Shown in pieces: positions 34,151 to 46,983 of a stretch of 64,000 bases of DNA. The number at the start of each line of letters is the position of its first letter. Position 1 is the stretch's first letter. This stretch comes from Brachionus rotundiformis (Eukaryota > Rotifera > Eurotatoria > Ploima > Brachionidae): the NCBI GenBank assembly GCA_016802295.1, contig JAESIW010000137.1, forward strand, positions 983,318 to 1,047,317, given 5' to 3'. The notes below the pieces were generated by a model that saw nothing but the letters and a program-made list of their open reading frames with translations, was not told where the DNA came from and ran no database searches. A program made the position numbers and the translations under genes.

Positions 34151-34634
34151 ATACTACTACTATATCATGATGGTTTGATGCGATAACAAAATATTCAGTT
34201 AGGTTCATCTACTTCAAGCTTTACAATTATCAGCATATTTATCACATTTATTTATCAAACAAATCTAAAGATACTGATAAATATTAGAAATAAAAAAGGT
34301 TCCAAAAATTGTTCAACCAGACACAGATGAGTACAAAATTTTCTTTATATCCTTTCGCAGTGAATATCATTTATATAATATGAAATAATTTTTTAAAAAC
34401 CATTCACAATTATTAAGACAATTAAATTTTAAAATAAAATAAATAAGGCTGTGAAAGTTTTTTAGTTAAAGAATCAAAAACTCTATAATCTGGTTATAAT
34501 ATTAGAGTTAATTTTAGCGTAAAAAGCTGCACATTAATTTTACCAGATTCGCAGTTAGATAGCATGTTAGATTTAAATAGAAAAAAAATTCTTTTCCAAT
34601 TTCAAATAAAATTAATAAAGCTTAATTTTTTAAA
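34151..34634. other. Intergenic upstream of the WAP genes
   Basis: AT-rich, no coding evidence. Presumably contains the promoter of the first WAP-like gene. Confidence 0.45.
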
Positions 34635-35150
34635 ATGAAACCTATTTGTTTATTTCTTTTATTTTTGAGCATCTCTTTGGCAAAATCTGATGGTAATATT
34701 CTATTTTAAAGATGAAAAATTAATCAAACAAAATTAAATTTTAAGCTGTAAATCAAAATAATGGCTGTCCCAAAAGTGAACTGACCTTACTGAATGTTTT
34801 TAAGTTTTTCAAAGGTCTTTTTGTTAAAAAATGTTCAACCAACTCGGACTGTCAGCATGGTCAAATATGCGTATGAATATTTTTTAAAATCATAATAAAT
34901 TTTCTTATATTTAAATTGAAGTGCCCTTTTTTCATAGTTGAGAAGATCTGCTCTTCCCCTGTTTCCAAGCGACAAATAACTTCTAATGAAGCAGGCGATT
35001 CAGCTAGTACTTGTGCCGAATTATGTTCTTCAGATGCCGATTGCCTAGAGGAAGAAAAATGCGTAAAATAAGCTCAATTAATCATTAATTATTTTAAAGC
35101 CATTTTTAAAGGTATCAAATGGCTGTGGACACACATGCACTACCATTTAA
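34635..35150 (+). CDS. Secreted WAP-like cysteine-rich protein A
   Basis: Four exons (34635-34692, 34746-34870, 34922-35062, 35112-35150) encode 120 residues. A signal peptide (MKPICLFLLFLSISLAKSD) is followed by two four-disulphide-core (WAP-type) units. The first reads GCPK...KKCSTNSDCQHGQICCPF...KIC; the second reads CAELCSSDADCLEEEKC, then VSNGCGHTC. The second unit lacks one Cys of the usual CC doublet (C-V), so it is degenerate. WAP domains often inhibit serine proteases or act in innate defence; the inhibitory loop cannot be judged here. The gene is a tandem paralogue of the next one. Introns 2 and 3 fall immediately after the first Cys of the doublet position, in phase 0. Confidence 0.88.
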
Positions 35151-35389
35151 TTAAACTTGAAAATCTAAATTTTACTCTAGGATTGAATAAAAAACTAATC
35201 AAAAATTTTAATTTACTATTAACTAATCTTTAGTTAAATATTTACAGAAAGAGTTTAATAAAAGCTTAATTTAAATTATTTTTTTAAATATAACATCAGT
35301 TAATTTACAACTTTTTAAATGTTTAATCAAACATTTTTCTCTATAAAAAGGCACTCATTTTTACAGAATTTTATCTAAAATTTTTAAAA

Positions 35390-36047
35390 ATGATAAAAAT
35401 TATACCTGCTATAATCATCTGTCTAATGATCAGCAACTGTAAATTTTACTATAAGAATTATTTTTTCTCTAATAAATATTTATATTCCAGCCGAATCTAT
35501 TCGGAACAAAGATGGTTGTCCAAGAGTTGAAAGCTGTTCGCTTAGAAACTACATCAAATCCTCACTATATAACTTCATATTTGGAAACTGCTGGGATGAT
35601 AAATCTTGTACAGAAGGAACAAAATGCGTAAGTTTAGATAGAGAACAAAAAAAGAGGAAACAAATTTATTTTTTAAGTGTCGTTCGTCATGCGGTCACAA
35701 ATTCTGTCTCGAACCATTGAAACCTGTGGAGCGGCCAGGACAATGTCCAGCGCCAATGGGTCCAGGCGGATGTGTGAATGGCTGTGAATCAGACGAAGAC
35801 TGCAAAAATCCGACACAGAAATGCGTAATTTAAATCTTTTAACAATTTTGTTTTTATTATCTAATCAAATTAGTGTTCAAATGGTTGTGGAGCAGTCTGT
35901 ATGGATCCTGTCACGGTTTGTCCGATTGACAAGAGTCGAGGCTTTTGCGCCCGACACAATGACACTTGTAGCAGTGACAGCCAATGTGAACCTGGTCACA
36001 AATGTTGTTCAAGAAGATGTGGTAAAAGATGCATTAAATTAAATTAA
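35390..36047 (+). CDS. Secreted WAP-like cysteine-rich protein B
   Basis: Four exons (35390-35438, 35491-35627, 35678-35824, 35874-36047) encode 168 residues. After a signal peptide (MIKIIPAIIICLMIS) come three WAP-type units: GCPRVESC...CWDDKSCTEGTKCCRSSCGHKFC; then CPAPMGPGGCVNGCESDEDC with KCCSNGCGAVC; and CPIDKSRGFCARHNDTC with SQCEPGHKCCSRRCGKRC. The CC doublet and CGxxC ends are intact in all three. Introns 2 and 3 both interrupt the CC doublet in phase 0, exactly as in the upstream paralogue 240 bp away, so units can be gained or lost as whole exons. Function is probably extracellular protease inhibition or defence, inferred from the fold only. Confidence 0.92.
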
Positions 36048-36122
36048 AATAGAATATTTAAAATAAAAATTTTTTGTTTAATAAATAAATTAATAAAAAT
36101 TATAGATTTTAATTTTTTTTGA

Positions 36123-39100
36123 TTAAGGAAAAAATATTGTTCGATTTTTGAACATTTCATTGATTTCTTCAATCGGTTTTTGTTTCGTTTCTGGAACAAA
36201 AAACAACATGAATAGCGAAAAGAATATTAATAAAACTCCGAATACTATGAAGCTGTAACTTCCGATGGCAGACTCTATAAATGGAAAAGATACCTTGGCA
36301 AAAACAAAATTATTTAATTGCTAGACTAAAAAATATTTAAATTTACTGTAACAATAAAATTAGAAAACCAATTGGCAAAAACTGAAATAGATGTGGCTTT
36401 TCCTCTTGAGTCCGAGCCAAATAGTTCACCTGTTATTAACCATGGAATGGCACCTTGAAAGAATTTATTAAAAATATATTTCCAAAATATAATTATCATT
36501 TTAAAATAGAGACAATTTTTTATCAAACTTTGAGTTAAAGTTAAGTCTTTTTTATTTGTAAGAAAATGATTATTTCTTGTCAAATTTGACAGTTGTGAAA
36601 AAAACTTGGTTTTGTTTAAAAATTTTTTCTTGGATATCTAAAAGATAATTAAATCACAAAAAAATATATAAAGTTAAACGACAATAAAGTTCAAAATAAA
36701 CTACTTATTTTCAGATTTGATAAAAGCATTTGTTTTTATTTAATTCTTTAATTTGTTTGAATAAGACTTCAATTTAAAACTTTTTTAAAATTGATACTTT
36801 CCTCTTGAATTAATTAAATAAATTAAAAAAGCTGAATATTTTTAAGACTGGCTTGTATAAGAGTGGCCATAGTCAGGCTGTCCATAAGTCACACTTTCTT
36901 ATGTCAAATGGTGTATTGAATGGTCGATGAATCTCAACACTGAAAAATGTGAAGTAACCCAAGAACGGATTGTTATATATCAAAGGAAAATGACTAAGGC
37001 TTCTGAACAGAAAGATCTAGGAGTCATAGTAAATACCGACATGAAATGGTGTAAGCAAATATGTGCTTCATCGGCAAGAGCAAACAGAATTCTTGAGAGG
37101 GTATTAAATGGTTTCAATAATGATGATTCAAGTATTATTAAAAATCTACACAAGTCTCGTTCGACCCGATCTCGAATATGCAGTCCCAGTTTGGAATCCA
37201 TACCTGAAGAAAGATACTGTTACACTTGAGAGAGTACAGAGAAGAGCTACACCAAACATTTAAGGATTTAGTGAGCTAAGCTATTCAGAAAAAATACTTT
37301 CGACAAGAAGAAGACGCGGTGGTCTAATACAGATGTACAAGTTCATGAATTGACTTGACGAGAATAGTTAGTATAGCGAACATTTGGATGGTGTAAGTAC
37401 ATATAATACAAGAGGTAATCGGTACAGACTAAGAAGAGAACTTACAAAAAATTATTTATCGAGGTATAATTTTTTTACTAACAGAGTTGTTAGCGATTGG
37501 AACAAACTGACAAATGAAGTAATAAAATCGAAAACAATTGACTTATTCAAAAACAAACTAGATAACATATTGAGTGACTAAAATATTGCTAACATTCTGA
37601 TTAATCCAGACTTCATGTATAAGCATAGCAACTATCATTATTATTATATTATAAAATAATCTTTTTATATCCCAGATTATCTAAAGTATTTAATGTTTAT
37701 AGTGAATAAATTTCTAAATATTAAAACTTGATTTGAGGCAATTATTTACTATTTTAAGGACTTGACAGCTTGTTGAAAAATCTTGGGGTGTCCCTAACCA
37801 CCACACATTCAATTCCTGATGAGCACATTTTTAGTTCGCCCCATGGATTTGCTTGTACCAGTAGATAACGCTATTTTACAAATAGAAGAAAGCTAAGCAT
37901 AAAAAAATATTTAGATTGTTTACGGGATCTGACCAAATACTATTCAATTAATATTGGTGAATTTAGTTCTGTATCAACTGTTACTACAGCTTTGTCAAAA
38001 CTAGCAAAAAAATGCTTTTAAAAAACTAATGAATTTAATAGAGCAGAGCCTAAACTGTTTAATTATTATGAAAAATAATTTGTAAACATGAATTACCAAA
38101 AAATATTATCTAAATAGGAGATTTGATTTGTGTGTGTGTTTTTTTTACCAAGTTGTGTGCTCATCAGGAATTGAATGTGTGTTGGTCATACTTGAGTGTG
38201 AGGTGATACAATGTTCTCCAAATAATTCCAAAAGATAGTAAATAAAAGATCTTTTTTTCTATCTAGAAAAACTTATTAATTAGACAATAAAAGGAGTAAA
38301 TTGAAAGTATTTGAATAGATAATTTTTTTTAAATATCAAAAATATCACATTTAGCACTTTTAAAGTATTTATAGCCAGACAAAAACATCACTTGAAAAAC
38401 ACAAATAAATTAACTTAACTAATTTTTGGCTTTTTATCTAAATGACAATAAAATTTTTATAATGTCTAATTAGTTTTAAAAAAATCTAAATTGACTTGCC
38501 AAAGCTTTAAATTATTTGAGCGTCAACTAAACCAAATAATTGGCCCAAAAGAAATTACCTGGTCCGATTGAAAAAAAAATGATATAAAAAACAGCAGCGA
38601 CCACTGTTAGGTAATTGAGCCATTTTAAATCGTCCTAAAATTTTAATTTAAATAGTTTTTGAAAATTAAATTATTTTAATAAATTACGCTAAATATCCTA
38701 GTTAGGGCCAGCATAAACGAAAACAAACACATTCCAATCATTCCTGAAAGCAGAAGAATTCTTCTACCTGCCTTATCGACAATGGCCATACAAACAAATG
38801 TCATCACTATTTGCACTGCACCAAGAATAATAGTTCCATAAATCGGCCAATTTCCCTCTAAGCCGGCATTTTTAAATATCTCAGTTGAATAAAATATAAC
38901 TGCATTTATTCCAGAGAATTGTTGTGAAATCTGAATCATTAAAGCCACAAATAGTGGTTTTCTTAATGAGTCTTTGGTCAAAAAATCTTTCCAAGCTGCA
39001 CTGGCACTATTGGTCAATTTTGATTTTTCATCTTTAAGCTCTTCAATTTCTTCATTAACCAACTCTCTGTCATTGTTTCGAAACTTAATGAGGGCTTTTT

Positions 39101-40007
39101 CGGCTCCTGAGGGGTCATTTTTTTTCATGTAAAGAAACTTGGGAGATTCTGGGAATATTATCAGTGATAAATGAGCCAAAGCTGGAATGATACTTAGACC
39201 AACAAGAATTGGCCATCTATTTGCCGTTCCTAGCAGTTCTGGTAAGCCCAATATGTTCACAATAAATATACCAATCACAATCGACAGCTGATTTAAAGTT
39301 CCTACTGACCCTCTTAGATTTTTTGGCGGACACTCGGACAAGTACAGAGGCAATAAGCCTGAAAACAGACCACAATAAAGACCAGTAAAAAAACGTGATG
39401 CCATTATGGTTTCGTATGATTTGACAAATTTAGAAATCACATTTAAAATGGTACTTATAAGAACTATAGCATTAACTGATAGTAAACCATTTTTTCTAAA
39501 AGAAAAAATGATTTTTTTTTGTTTTCTCTTCGTAATTTGGTACTACCTTCCAAAAAAGTCTCCGGTAAAGCCTGAAAGCACACCACCGATCATTCCACCA
39601 AATGGAACCAAACCATTTGTGATCGACCAGTAAGTATTCAGTGTTGAATCAGACATAATTTCACCATTGCGTTCAAAATAAACATTTCCGTAAAATGATT
39701 GAATAACCTTAAATATTTAAAATTGATTAAAATTATTAATAAATTTAACTTTACTTTTGATGGCGTATTAAAAATGGCAATGCTGAAACCAAATTGGAAA
39801 GCTGAACCGAACGCGGCAACTAGAAGAGATATGGCCAAATATTTGGTCAAAACCTTAAATAGAACAATTTATTGATAAACTTATCTAACAGATAAAATTT
39901 ACCCCTTTTTTGGGCTCATGGGAATATCTGGTCGGGATGGTTTCAATCCTTTCTAACTCAAATTGATTATTTTTATGGCTATTGGAAGAATTAGATTTTT
40001 GGCTCAT
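36123..40007 (-). CDS. Facilitative sugar transporter (GLUT/SLC2A family)
   Basis: A plasma-membrane major-facilitator sugar transporter. Seven exons on the minus strand (40007-39903, 39853-39755, 39707-39547, 39495-38688, 38634-38559, 36453-36347, 36293-36123) encode 508 residues with twelve membrane segments. Family signatures in order: AFGSAFQFGFSIAIFN (TM1), GDFFGRKNGLL (the GRR/K loop 2 motif), ASRFFTGLYCGLFSGLLPLY, PESPKFLYMKK, QQFSGINAVIFYSTEIF (TM7), DKAGRRILLL, GPGAIPWLITGELF (TM10), and PETKQKPIEEI at the cytoplasmic end. The protein resembles the class I/II GLUT branch, but substrate and orthologue cannot be fixed. Intron 5 is about 2.1 kb and contains a LINE fragment and an inverted-repeat element; the other introns are about 50 bp to 90 bp. 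Its stop lies 75 bp from the end of WAP gene B, on opposite strands. Confidence 0.95.
36880..37581 (+). mobile_element. CR1/jockey-like LINE 3' fragment inside the GLUT intron
   Basis: This is the longest RT remnant of this family here, on the strand opposite the host gene. It reads WSMNLNTEKCEVTQ, EQKDLGVIVNTDMKW, then after a frameshift VRPDLEYAVPVWNPYLKKDT and LERVQRRATPNI, then RRRRGGLIQMYKFMN, and ends in an open 65-codon stretch: YNTRGNRYRLRRELTKNYLS, FFTNRVVSDWNKLTNEVIKS and FKNKLDNILSD. It lacks the 5' part and contains stops. The intact ending gives a reference for this family's true C terminus. Confidence 0.88.
37797..38187. repeat. Inverted-repeat element in the GLUT intron (MITE-like)
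   Basis: The arm at about 37797-37827 (core CACACATTCAATTCCTGATG) recurs as its reverse complement at about 38156-38187, with roughly 330 bp of non-coding DNA between. Arm length is about 30 bp with one or two mismatches. Outer flanks diverge, and I could not define target duplications. Probably a small non-autonomous DNA transposon. Confidence 0.6.
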
Positions 40008-42120
40008 TTTATTTTAAATTTATTTTTTATTAATAATTAAAGTTAAGGTTATATTTTGTTAATTTATATGACAAGAGTTGTAAATACTCTCACGATAATG
40101 TCCATAGTGATTATCTTATTTTTTATCTTGAATAAAAAATGCTTACCTAGCTCTTCGTTTTGTATTAACGGTTGATCCAACATGGTAAAATAAGTGGATT
40201 TTATCTGCAAAGTTACAAAGCAATTAAACACAATAAGAAAATAAATCAAAAGTAAATTTATCATAATATAATTAAGTCGTATTTTAATCAACCAAATTAA
40301 AAAATACATTCTTAAATTTAAATCAATTTTAAAATTTTAAATTTTCATCTAAAATTAGATGCAAAGAAAAAAATTAAATATGTTCTACATAAAGATATGA
40401 AAATTTTTGTTGTTCAAAACATTTATTTTGATATCAGCTAAGAGATGAAATAGCTAGAAAATGAGAAAAAATTTATATTTGTAGTATTTTTAAGTTTATC
40501 TATAATTTAATTAAAGATAATTTTATTCATCTTCCAAGTAAACTTAATATAATTTGATTTATAGCTTTTATTTTTCAAAAACTATATCCTGGAATCAAAT
40601 TTTAATTTAAACAAAAATTTAATTCAAATTTTCTGATCGTTTTAAAAAAGGTAAATCTTATGAATTTCAATATTAAAATAAAACCGATATTAACAAATTA
40701 AAATAATAAAGGTGTAACTTTTTATCTTTTTATAAATAGATAAATATTTTTCCAACTTTAGAAATTTATATTTATTTTTGAAAAAACCTGTTAGAAGATT
40801 TTAAAATATGGAAGTTATACTTTTTTTTTATGGATATTATTGAAGCTTTTTATATTCTTAAATTTTTTCCTTAATATCTAATTAGAAAATTTGTTCACTT
40901 TAACCTATTATTTGTTTGAAAATGTATAAATAACCTAATTAGATAAATATTTAATGAAATATCAGAAGATTTTATTTAAAAGTAGATAATTTTTTCATTT
41001 TGAACGCTTAGAAATAAGGCAATATTTTTATTATATCCGAGTGAAATTCCATTTGAATTTTTTATCAATATTCCATAAAGGTCAATAGCACCAGAAAAAT
41101 TTTAAACTACAGATAGCTGAGGAAATGACTCCTTGATTTTAATACACCTGTATACTTTCGGTTGAGTAGGGAAAATCTTAATATTATGTTGGACGGACCA
41201 AATTTCGAAGCTGCAGATATCCATAAATGAATGGAATGACATTTATCACTTTATTCCAAACTTGGTGCATACGAATAACCAAACAGTCTTAAAAACCATA
41301 GAAGATAATATTTTAATTACCTCAAGATAATTTTCTTAAGATTGATAATAAAAAATATTGAAAACTATTCAAAATGGCCTTTTAGAAGGATATTTCAAAG
41401 AGAGAGGACACGGACTTGAAGATAATGTTATGTGTGGTGAGATTCTCAAGATAATTAATTTCTTAATTTTCCAAAAATGATTCTCCTTTAAATTCGAAGA
41501 AAAATACGACAGCTTACTTTTTTGGTTCAAGGTACCGTAAAATCTTACATACTACCACTGGGGACAATATGCAAAAAATATATGGGCTTATGATATTTCT
41601 AAAGGGGGCTTAATTTGTGTTTTTTTTTTGGAAAAATCATACTAACCCACAGATATTAAGGCAATTTAAAAGATAAAAATTTTTTGAGTATTTCAGGGCT
41701 AATAAAATAATTTCAGAAAAAAAATTAAAATCAATACGTTTGTTTATAAAAAAATTGGACTAATTAAATTTAAATATTAAAATTAATTATTTTTTTAGAA
41801 GCTTTTTAATTTTATTATTTTATAAACCCGTGGTTTTTATTTAATAATTCTTTATATTAAATGGGCTTTTATCATTCAGAGGTTCATTTTTTCAGGGGCT
41901 TTGGTACATTAAAATGATTTTTAACTTTTGTACATTTACCATAAGCAAGTAATGTTAACCATCTCTTAAATAGCTTGGTCCGTGTAACAGGACTTTTTAT
42001 TTTTTATGGTCTTTATGTGCTTTAATTAACAAGATAATATTAATATTTTTTTACAATTTTATTAACAAAAAACTTTAAATTTAGCTTTAATGGAGAAAGT
42101 TAAAAATGCTTGATTTTTTT
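40008..42120. other. 2.1 kb intergenic region
   Basis: Between the divergent start of the GLUT gene and the 3' end of DNAAF5. A minus-strand ORF at 40064-40309 shows no family resemblance. The rest is AT-rich with no recognisable gene, RNA or transposon. Confidence 0.45.
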
Positions 42121-45100
42121 TCAAACAGCTTTGCAATGATGTTCCAGATCTTCACATAGTTCTTTGTTCCTATGCTTCGATTTTATTTTATTAATTTCTT
42201 CTATGAGCAAATCTGGATTCAAAGTCGAACCATGTTTTAACAAGTCTTTAAATAAAACAAAATAGAATTATTTTTTTACATCCAAAGCTGCTTACTTAAT
42301 ATTTTGAGCTGAAATTCTTGATTTGTATCATCCAAATAGAGAAGTAGATTTTCAAAAATCATTTGAAGATGTGCTTGGTACAAAATTTTGTCATAATTAT
42401 TTTTTAAGCAACTAAAATAAATGTAAAATATTTTAAGAATTTCCTGGCGAACTTCTTCGCTCTGGTCGTCTAGTCTCTTGATAAATTCAGGATACAACTT
42501 GTGAAGTTGGTCCTTGTCTAAGCGCTGTCCGTAGTAATTTAGCATCATAAAAAATACTCTACTGGCATATAATCGAGTAGATTTATTGTCATCATCCAAT
42601 GAACCAAGAATCATTTTTACCAATCTATCAATGCTTTGATCGCTTAGGTTAATTGTTTTTACCACTTCGTTTTGCATTAAAAGAACTAGACTGGCGCAAG
42701 CAGTCATTCTCAATGCTCCAGCTGATCTACCAGCTTTCCAAGCTATGTTCGGAACAATCATTTCATTTAAAATTTCTTCAAAGCATGCCTCTAAAAATGT
42801 TTTATCACTTGATTTACAAGTGGATGAAAACACCTCTGGAATCATGAGTAGAAATTTTGTTCTCATTTGAACATCTTTGGTAGGATTGAGGCATGTTTTT
42901 AAAATTTTCATTACATTTTCCAAAATTTGGCCCGATAGTCCTTGTTCTTTGACCAAGAAGCAAAAAACAATCGGTTCAAAAGCATTATCTGTCCAAGATT
43001 CACAATTACTTTTGAGTTCATGGATAAATTTTACTGTATGGTTGTAGAATGTTTTTTTTTGGTCAATTTTTCCGACCACTTCTCTTGCTTTGATCTTTAA
43101 TTCTTCCTCCCCGGCAAGAGCCGAAATAGTGAATAGTATTTTGACAAATAGGTACTCAAGTTTGTTCGTTATTTCGGGATCTTTTTCCGGATTATCTTGG
43201 TGCACAATTGGTTCAATTGTCGAACAACATTCGATGACTTTTAAATTCAATTTCACCTTTATTATTATAAAAAATTAATTTTAAAAATAAAGATTCATTT
43301 TTAGTCATGTACAATAGAAAAAATTTTAATCAAAAATTTTTAAAGTCTTGTTAAGTAAAAGATTTGGTTAACATGACTAACAATCGAATTTAAGTGAAAA
43401 AATATCTCTTCTTGGTAAATTGAAAATCAAAACCAATTTATGTAATGAAGCTTTGTCTATAAACCTTAATTTCCTACATATTTAAATGAATCTATTTTAA
43501 TTCTATCTATATAAAATAATCTTTTGCCTAAAAAAATACCAAGTTCCATTACATTCTGGTGGGACATTATGAGTTTAATTAAATTTTGACTATTTTTCAT
43601 TTTATACCATAAAGATTTGATCAAAATTTAGAAAGATTTTTTTAAAATTCATTTTAGATAGCCGTTTTGGCAAATTAAAAAGCCAGTTAATTCATTTAAA
43701 AAATTCCAACTTATAAATCGAAAAATTGCTCAACTAAATTTGATATTTACTTAAAAGAAACTTTTTTGAACTAAATTAAAAATTCTATTTATAATAAATA
43801 GGTCTTTAAAAAAAATAGTTATTTTTTCAAATATTTAAGAATCAAATAATAAACTATATCCTTGGAAAGAAGAGTATGTTGACTAAATAGATTTATCAAT
43901 TATTAAAAATATTCATAAAAATGCTTTAACTTAGGGAAATATTTTATTAAATTTTAGTCAAATTATTATAAGGAGTTAATTTAAACAATGGTAAATATAA
44001 CTTAATGGGTGGATCAAAGCAAGTTTTTTGTTTTGCATACTTCTCAAAGTATTCCAAGTTGGGATTTTGTTTTTTACCCAACTACTCAAGTATGTCACTG
44101 GTTACCAAGATATCAAGACTCAGAAAGAGCAATGACCCTATGTCCCAAATGAATCGAATAAGGAAAAAATATATAAATAAAATCTAAATGATAGAATGAT
44201 TTTTAAAATAATTATAATTTTCCAAGAAAAATTAATTAATAAATCATTAGAATTTGAAGATGCTTATTTTTTAATTGGTAAAATTGAAAAACTTACATCA
44301 AATGTTTTGCATATGTCTTCTAGCAGTTCTAGACACTCTAGAGCAAGGTCTACTGTGATTTTATTTGTGCCACATCCAATTAGAAGACCATTTAATAAAT
44401 TTATGGTACCAAATGTTGGTGTGTTAATTTTCCTAATGGTTTTAAAAGCTATCTGCAAGCACAAATCAGCATCTGTAAACACACCGATTAATCTGGCACA
44501 ATTAAATATAAAATCCTGGATTATTTGGATATTTTCACTTGAAGCTTTGAACAAGGTCTGCAAAGCTGTCTCCAAGTGTTGAGTGACATTTTTTTCCGCT
44601 TGCCAAATCATAACATAAAGCAATTGAATTGACTTTATTCTTGTAGCTTCAACCCAATCTCCAATATCATTCAATATTCCTGGAAGAATTTTGCTAGCAT
44701 TTAATCTAATCAACTCGCGGCACCCTACATTAGGTCTTCGATCTTTGACTTTTTTAATAGTTAGATTAGATAAATAATTTTTTTCTAATTGAAAAAAAAT
44801 AAAAATTTACATTCAATTGGATAACTTTCTATATCTTTTTGCATAAAATCAAGTTTATCCTTAAGCTCTTTCTCATTCTCTTTTTCATACTTGATTCCGA
44901 CGTCCCACCATAGCGACTCGGTGAGCTCTTTGACATCAGGTGACTCATCAATAAAACCAGTAAGCAACAATGGTATTAGCTTGTGATGAAATGAGTATCT
45001 GTCCGGAAGATCGAGCATCCAAGTGCCGACAAGTTTTATGACTGCCATTCGAACAATGTTCGCTTGGTCAAACAATCTCTGAGCTAAATGTGGTACCACA

Positions 45101-45825
45101 TCAGAAACTGATTTATTATTACCAAACATTATCACATCACATAAACACTCAATTATTTCTTTGCGCACCCTGGAATGCTGATGAACCATATTGCTTATCA
45201 TTGGTTTAACCAGTGTTTCTGATTGCATGTGAAAATTGGAGCTGGCAAGACGGCCAGCGAGCAGTTTGGCACAAGCACAGCCCATTTTTTTAACTTCTGG
45301 ATAATTGTCAGCAAATGAATTGACCAAAATGGCTGTAAATTCTTGCAAATGAATCTCAAATGTGTTCTTTTGAGAGCTTGACTTGGTCAAAATAAGCTCA
45401 TGAAGCAAAGTGTATATTTGAAGGCGAATTTCTTCGCTGGTTTCTTTAATTTCCTTGTCTCCAAGACGGCGAAACACTGTCATAATGAGCGTGCCACTCA
45501 TCCCAGAATCCCAACATTGGTTCTTTTCCAAGAGCAGTTTTACGATTTCGCAAGAGATTTCACGACATCTTTCCATGGGGTCAGTGAATGCATTCAGCGC
45601 TTGGTTAAGTATGTGCTCTAATGAGTCTGGTGTGAACTGAATTGTGGCATTGGGATTCCTAAAAAATTCAATTAGTTGTTTCTTTATTGATTCCAATGCG
45701 TTTTTACGCTGGATTTTACTCTCATCTTTAATGCCTTGGTTAAATTTATTCAATGTTTGGTTCAACGCAGTGGACGGCTCCACACACGGCTGATTTAGGG
45801 CTTTTTCGATTTGTTCGTCTTTCAT
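42121..45825 (-). CDS. DNAAF5: Dynein axonemal assembly factor 5 (HEAT-repeat protein)
   Basis: DNAAF5 (HEATR2) is a cytoplasmic factor needed to preassemble axonemal dynein arms, so it implies motile cilia. Four exons on the minus strand (45825-44811, 44748-44297, 43256-42296, 42245-42121) encode 850 residues (human about 855). The protein is a HEAT-repeat solenoid throughout. Recognisable blocks: NPNATIQF...HILNQALNAFTDPMERCREI; SSNFHMQSETLVKPMISNMV with HQHSRVRKEIIECL; LLTGFIDESPDVKELTESLW with WDVGIKYEKENEKELKDKL; GCRELIRLNASKILPGILND with IGDWVEATRIKSIQLLYVM; and TQHLETALQTLFKASSE. It ends in a charged helical tail (EEINKIKSKHRNKELCEDLE). I preferred this to condensin subunits because the GCREL...DIGDWV...RxKSxQLL block is specific to this family. 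It shares a 345 bp divergent intergenic region with PSMA2. Confidence 0.92.
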
Positions 45826-46170
45826 TTTCTAGAGAATACTTCTAAAAATGTTCAAATTCAAATAAAAAAAGTTCAAATTTAAAAAGAACTCGTTTCCATA
45901 GAAATAAAAAACTAAAAAAAATTTCCAATCCTGACCAGTTTTTTTAGTTGAAAAATAAAAAAAAATAAAAAAAATTTTTTTTTTAAATTAAAATTTTTTT
46001 TAACTTATTAATGCTTTTGAACAAAAAAACTCATCCAAGTACTTGGCACCCATTACGAAACGACGAGTGCTTAAATTTAAATTTTAGCAAAAATCTATTT
46101 CAATTTTCTCTATGTCATTGAATAATAAGAATTTTATTTCTTTATATTTAAGACTTATTTAGAAAATAAA
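45826..46170. promoter_or_regulatory. Divergent intergenic region, DNAAF5 / PSMA2
   Basis: A 345 bp spacer separates two start codons pointing away from each other, so it must contain both core promoters. It is rich in A and T homopolymer runs (about 45950-46000). No TATA or initiator can be assigned with confidence. Confidence 0.55.
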
Positions 46171-46983
46171 ATGTCTGAGAGATACGGATTTTCGCTAACC
46201 ACCTTCAGTCCTTCTGGAAAGCTGGTCCAAATTGAGTACGCATTGAACGCTGTGGCTGCAGGTGCTCCATCAGTTGGAATCAAGGCTACCAATGGTGTTG
46301 TTCTGGCGACCGAGAAAAAACAAAAGTCAACTTTAAATGATGACAGAAGTATTAACAAAATTGAACCTATTACATCAAATGTTGGCATGGTTTACAGCGG
46401 AATGGGGCCAGACTATCGCTTGTTGGTGAAATACGCGAGAAAATTAGGACAGCAATACATACAAATGTATGATGATTCAATTCCGACTGTTCAGTTGGTG
46501 CGACGGGTCGCTGACGTAATGCAAGAGTACACCCAATCAGGGTAAACAGGGAAACTTTCCTAAGAAATCTTGAAAATTCCTAATTTGACTTTTTATAGAG
46601 GTGTTAGACCTTTTGGAGTTTCTCTTCTGATCGCTGGTTGGGATGTTGATGAAAATGTGCCTTATTTGTACCAATGTGATCCATCGGTATTTTTTGTTTT
46701 TTTTTCCAGTATTATTTTTTACCAAGTCTTCACCAAGGGTGCATTTTTTGCTTGGAAAGCTACCGCCATTGGTAAAAATCATATAAATGGCAAGACCTTT
46801 TTGGAGAAGAGATATTCGGAAAAATTGGAATTGGAGGACGCCATACACACGGCTATTTTGACACTGAAAGAGTCGTTTGAAGGCCAAATGACCGAGGATA
46901 ACATTGAAATTGGTGTATGCAACAAAAATGGATTCAGGAAATTGACTCCATCAGAAGTTAAAGATTATTTGGCTACAATTTAA
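46171..46983 (+). CDS. PSMA2: Proteasome subunit alpha type 2
   Basis: A structural alpha-ring subunit of the 20S proteasome. Three exons (46171-46541, 46599-46686, 46738-46983) give 234 residues, exactly the human length. It opens with the alpha-subunit signature YGFSLTTFSPSGKLVQIEYA and continues through KATNGVVLATEKK, VGMVYSGMGPDYRLLVKYAR, RPFGVSLLIAGWD, YQCDPSGAFFAWKATAIGKN and LELEDAIHTAILTLKESFEG to LTPSEVKDYLATI. Intron 2 (46687-46737) is 51 nt, a multiple of three with no in-frame stop, so unspliced RNA would add 17 hydrophobic residues between DPS and GAFF. The intron is required because DPSGAxFAWKA is invariant in the family. Confidence 0.98.

Noticed and set aside
42121..45825. Condensin subunit (NCAPG/NCAPD) as identity of the HEAT-repeat gene
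   Set aside because: The GCREL...DIGDWV...KSIQLL block and overall length match DNAAF5, and condensin-specific motifs are absent.
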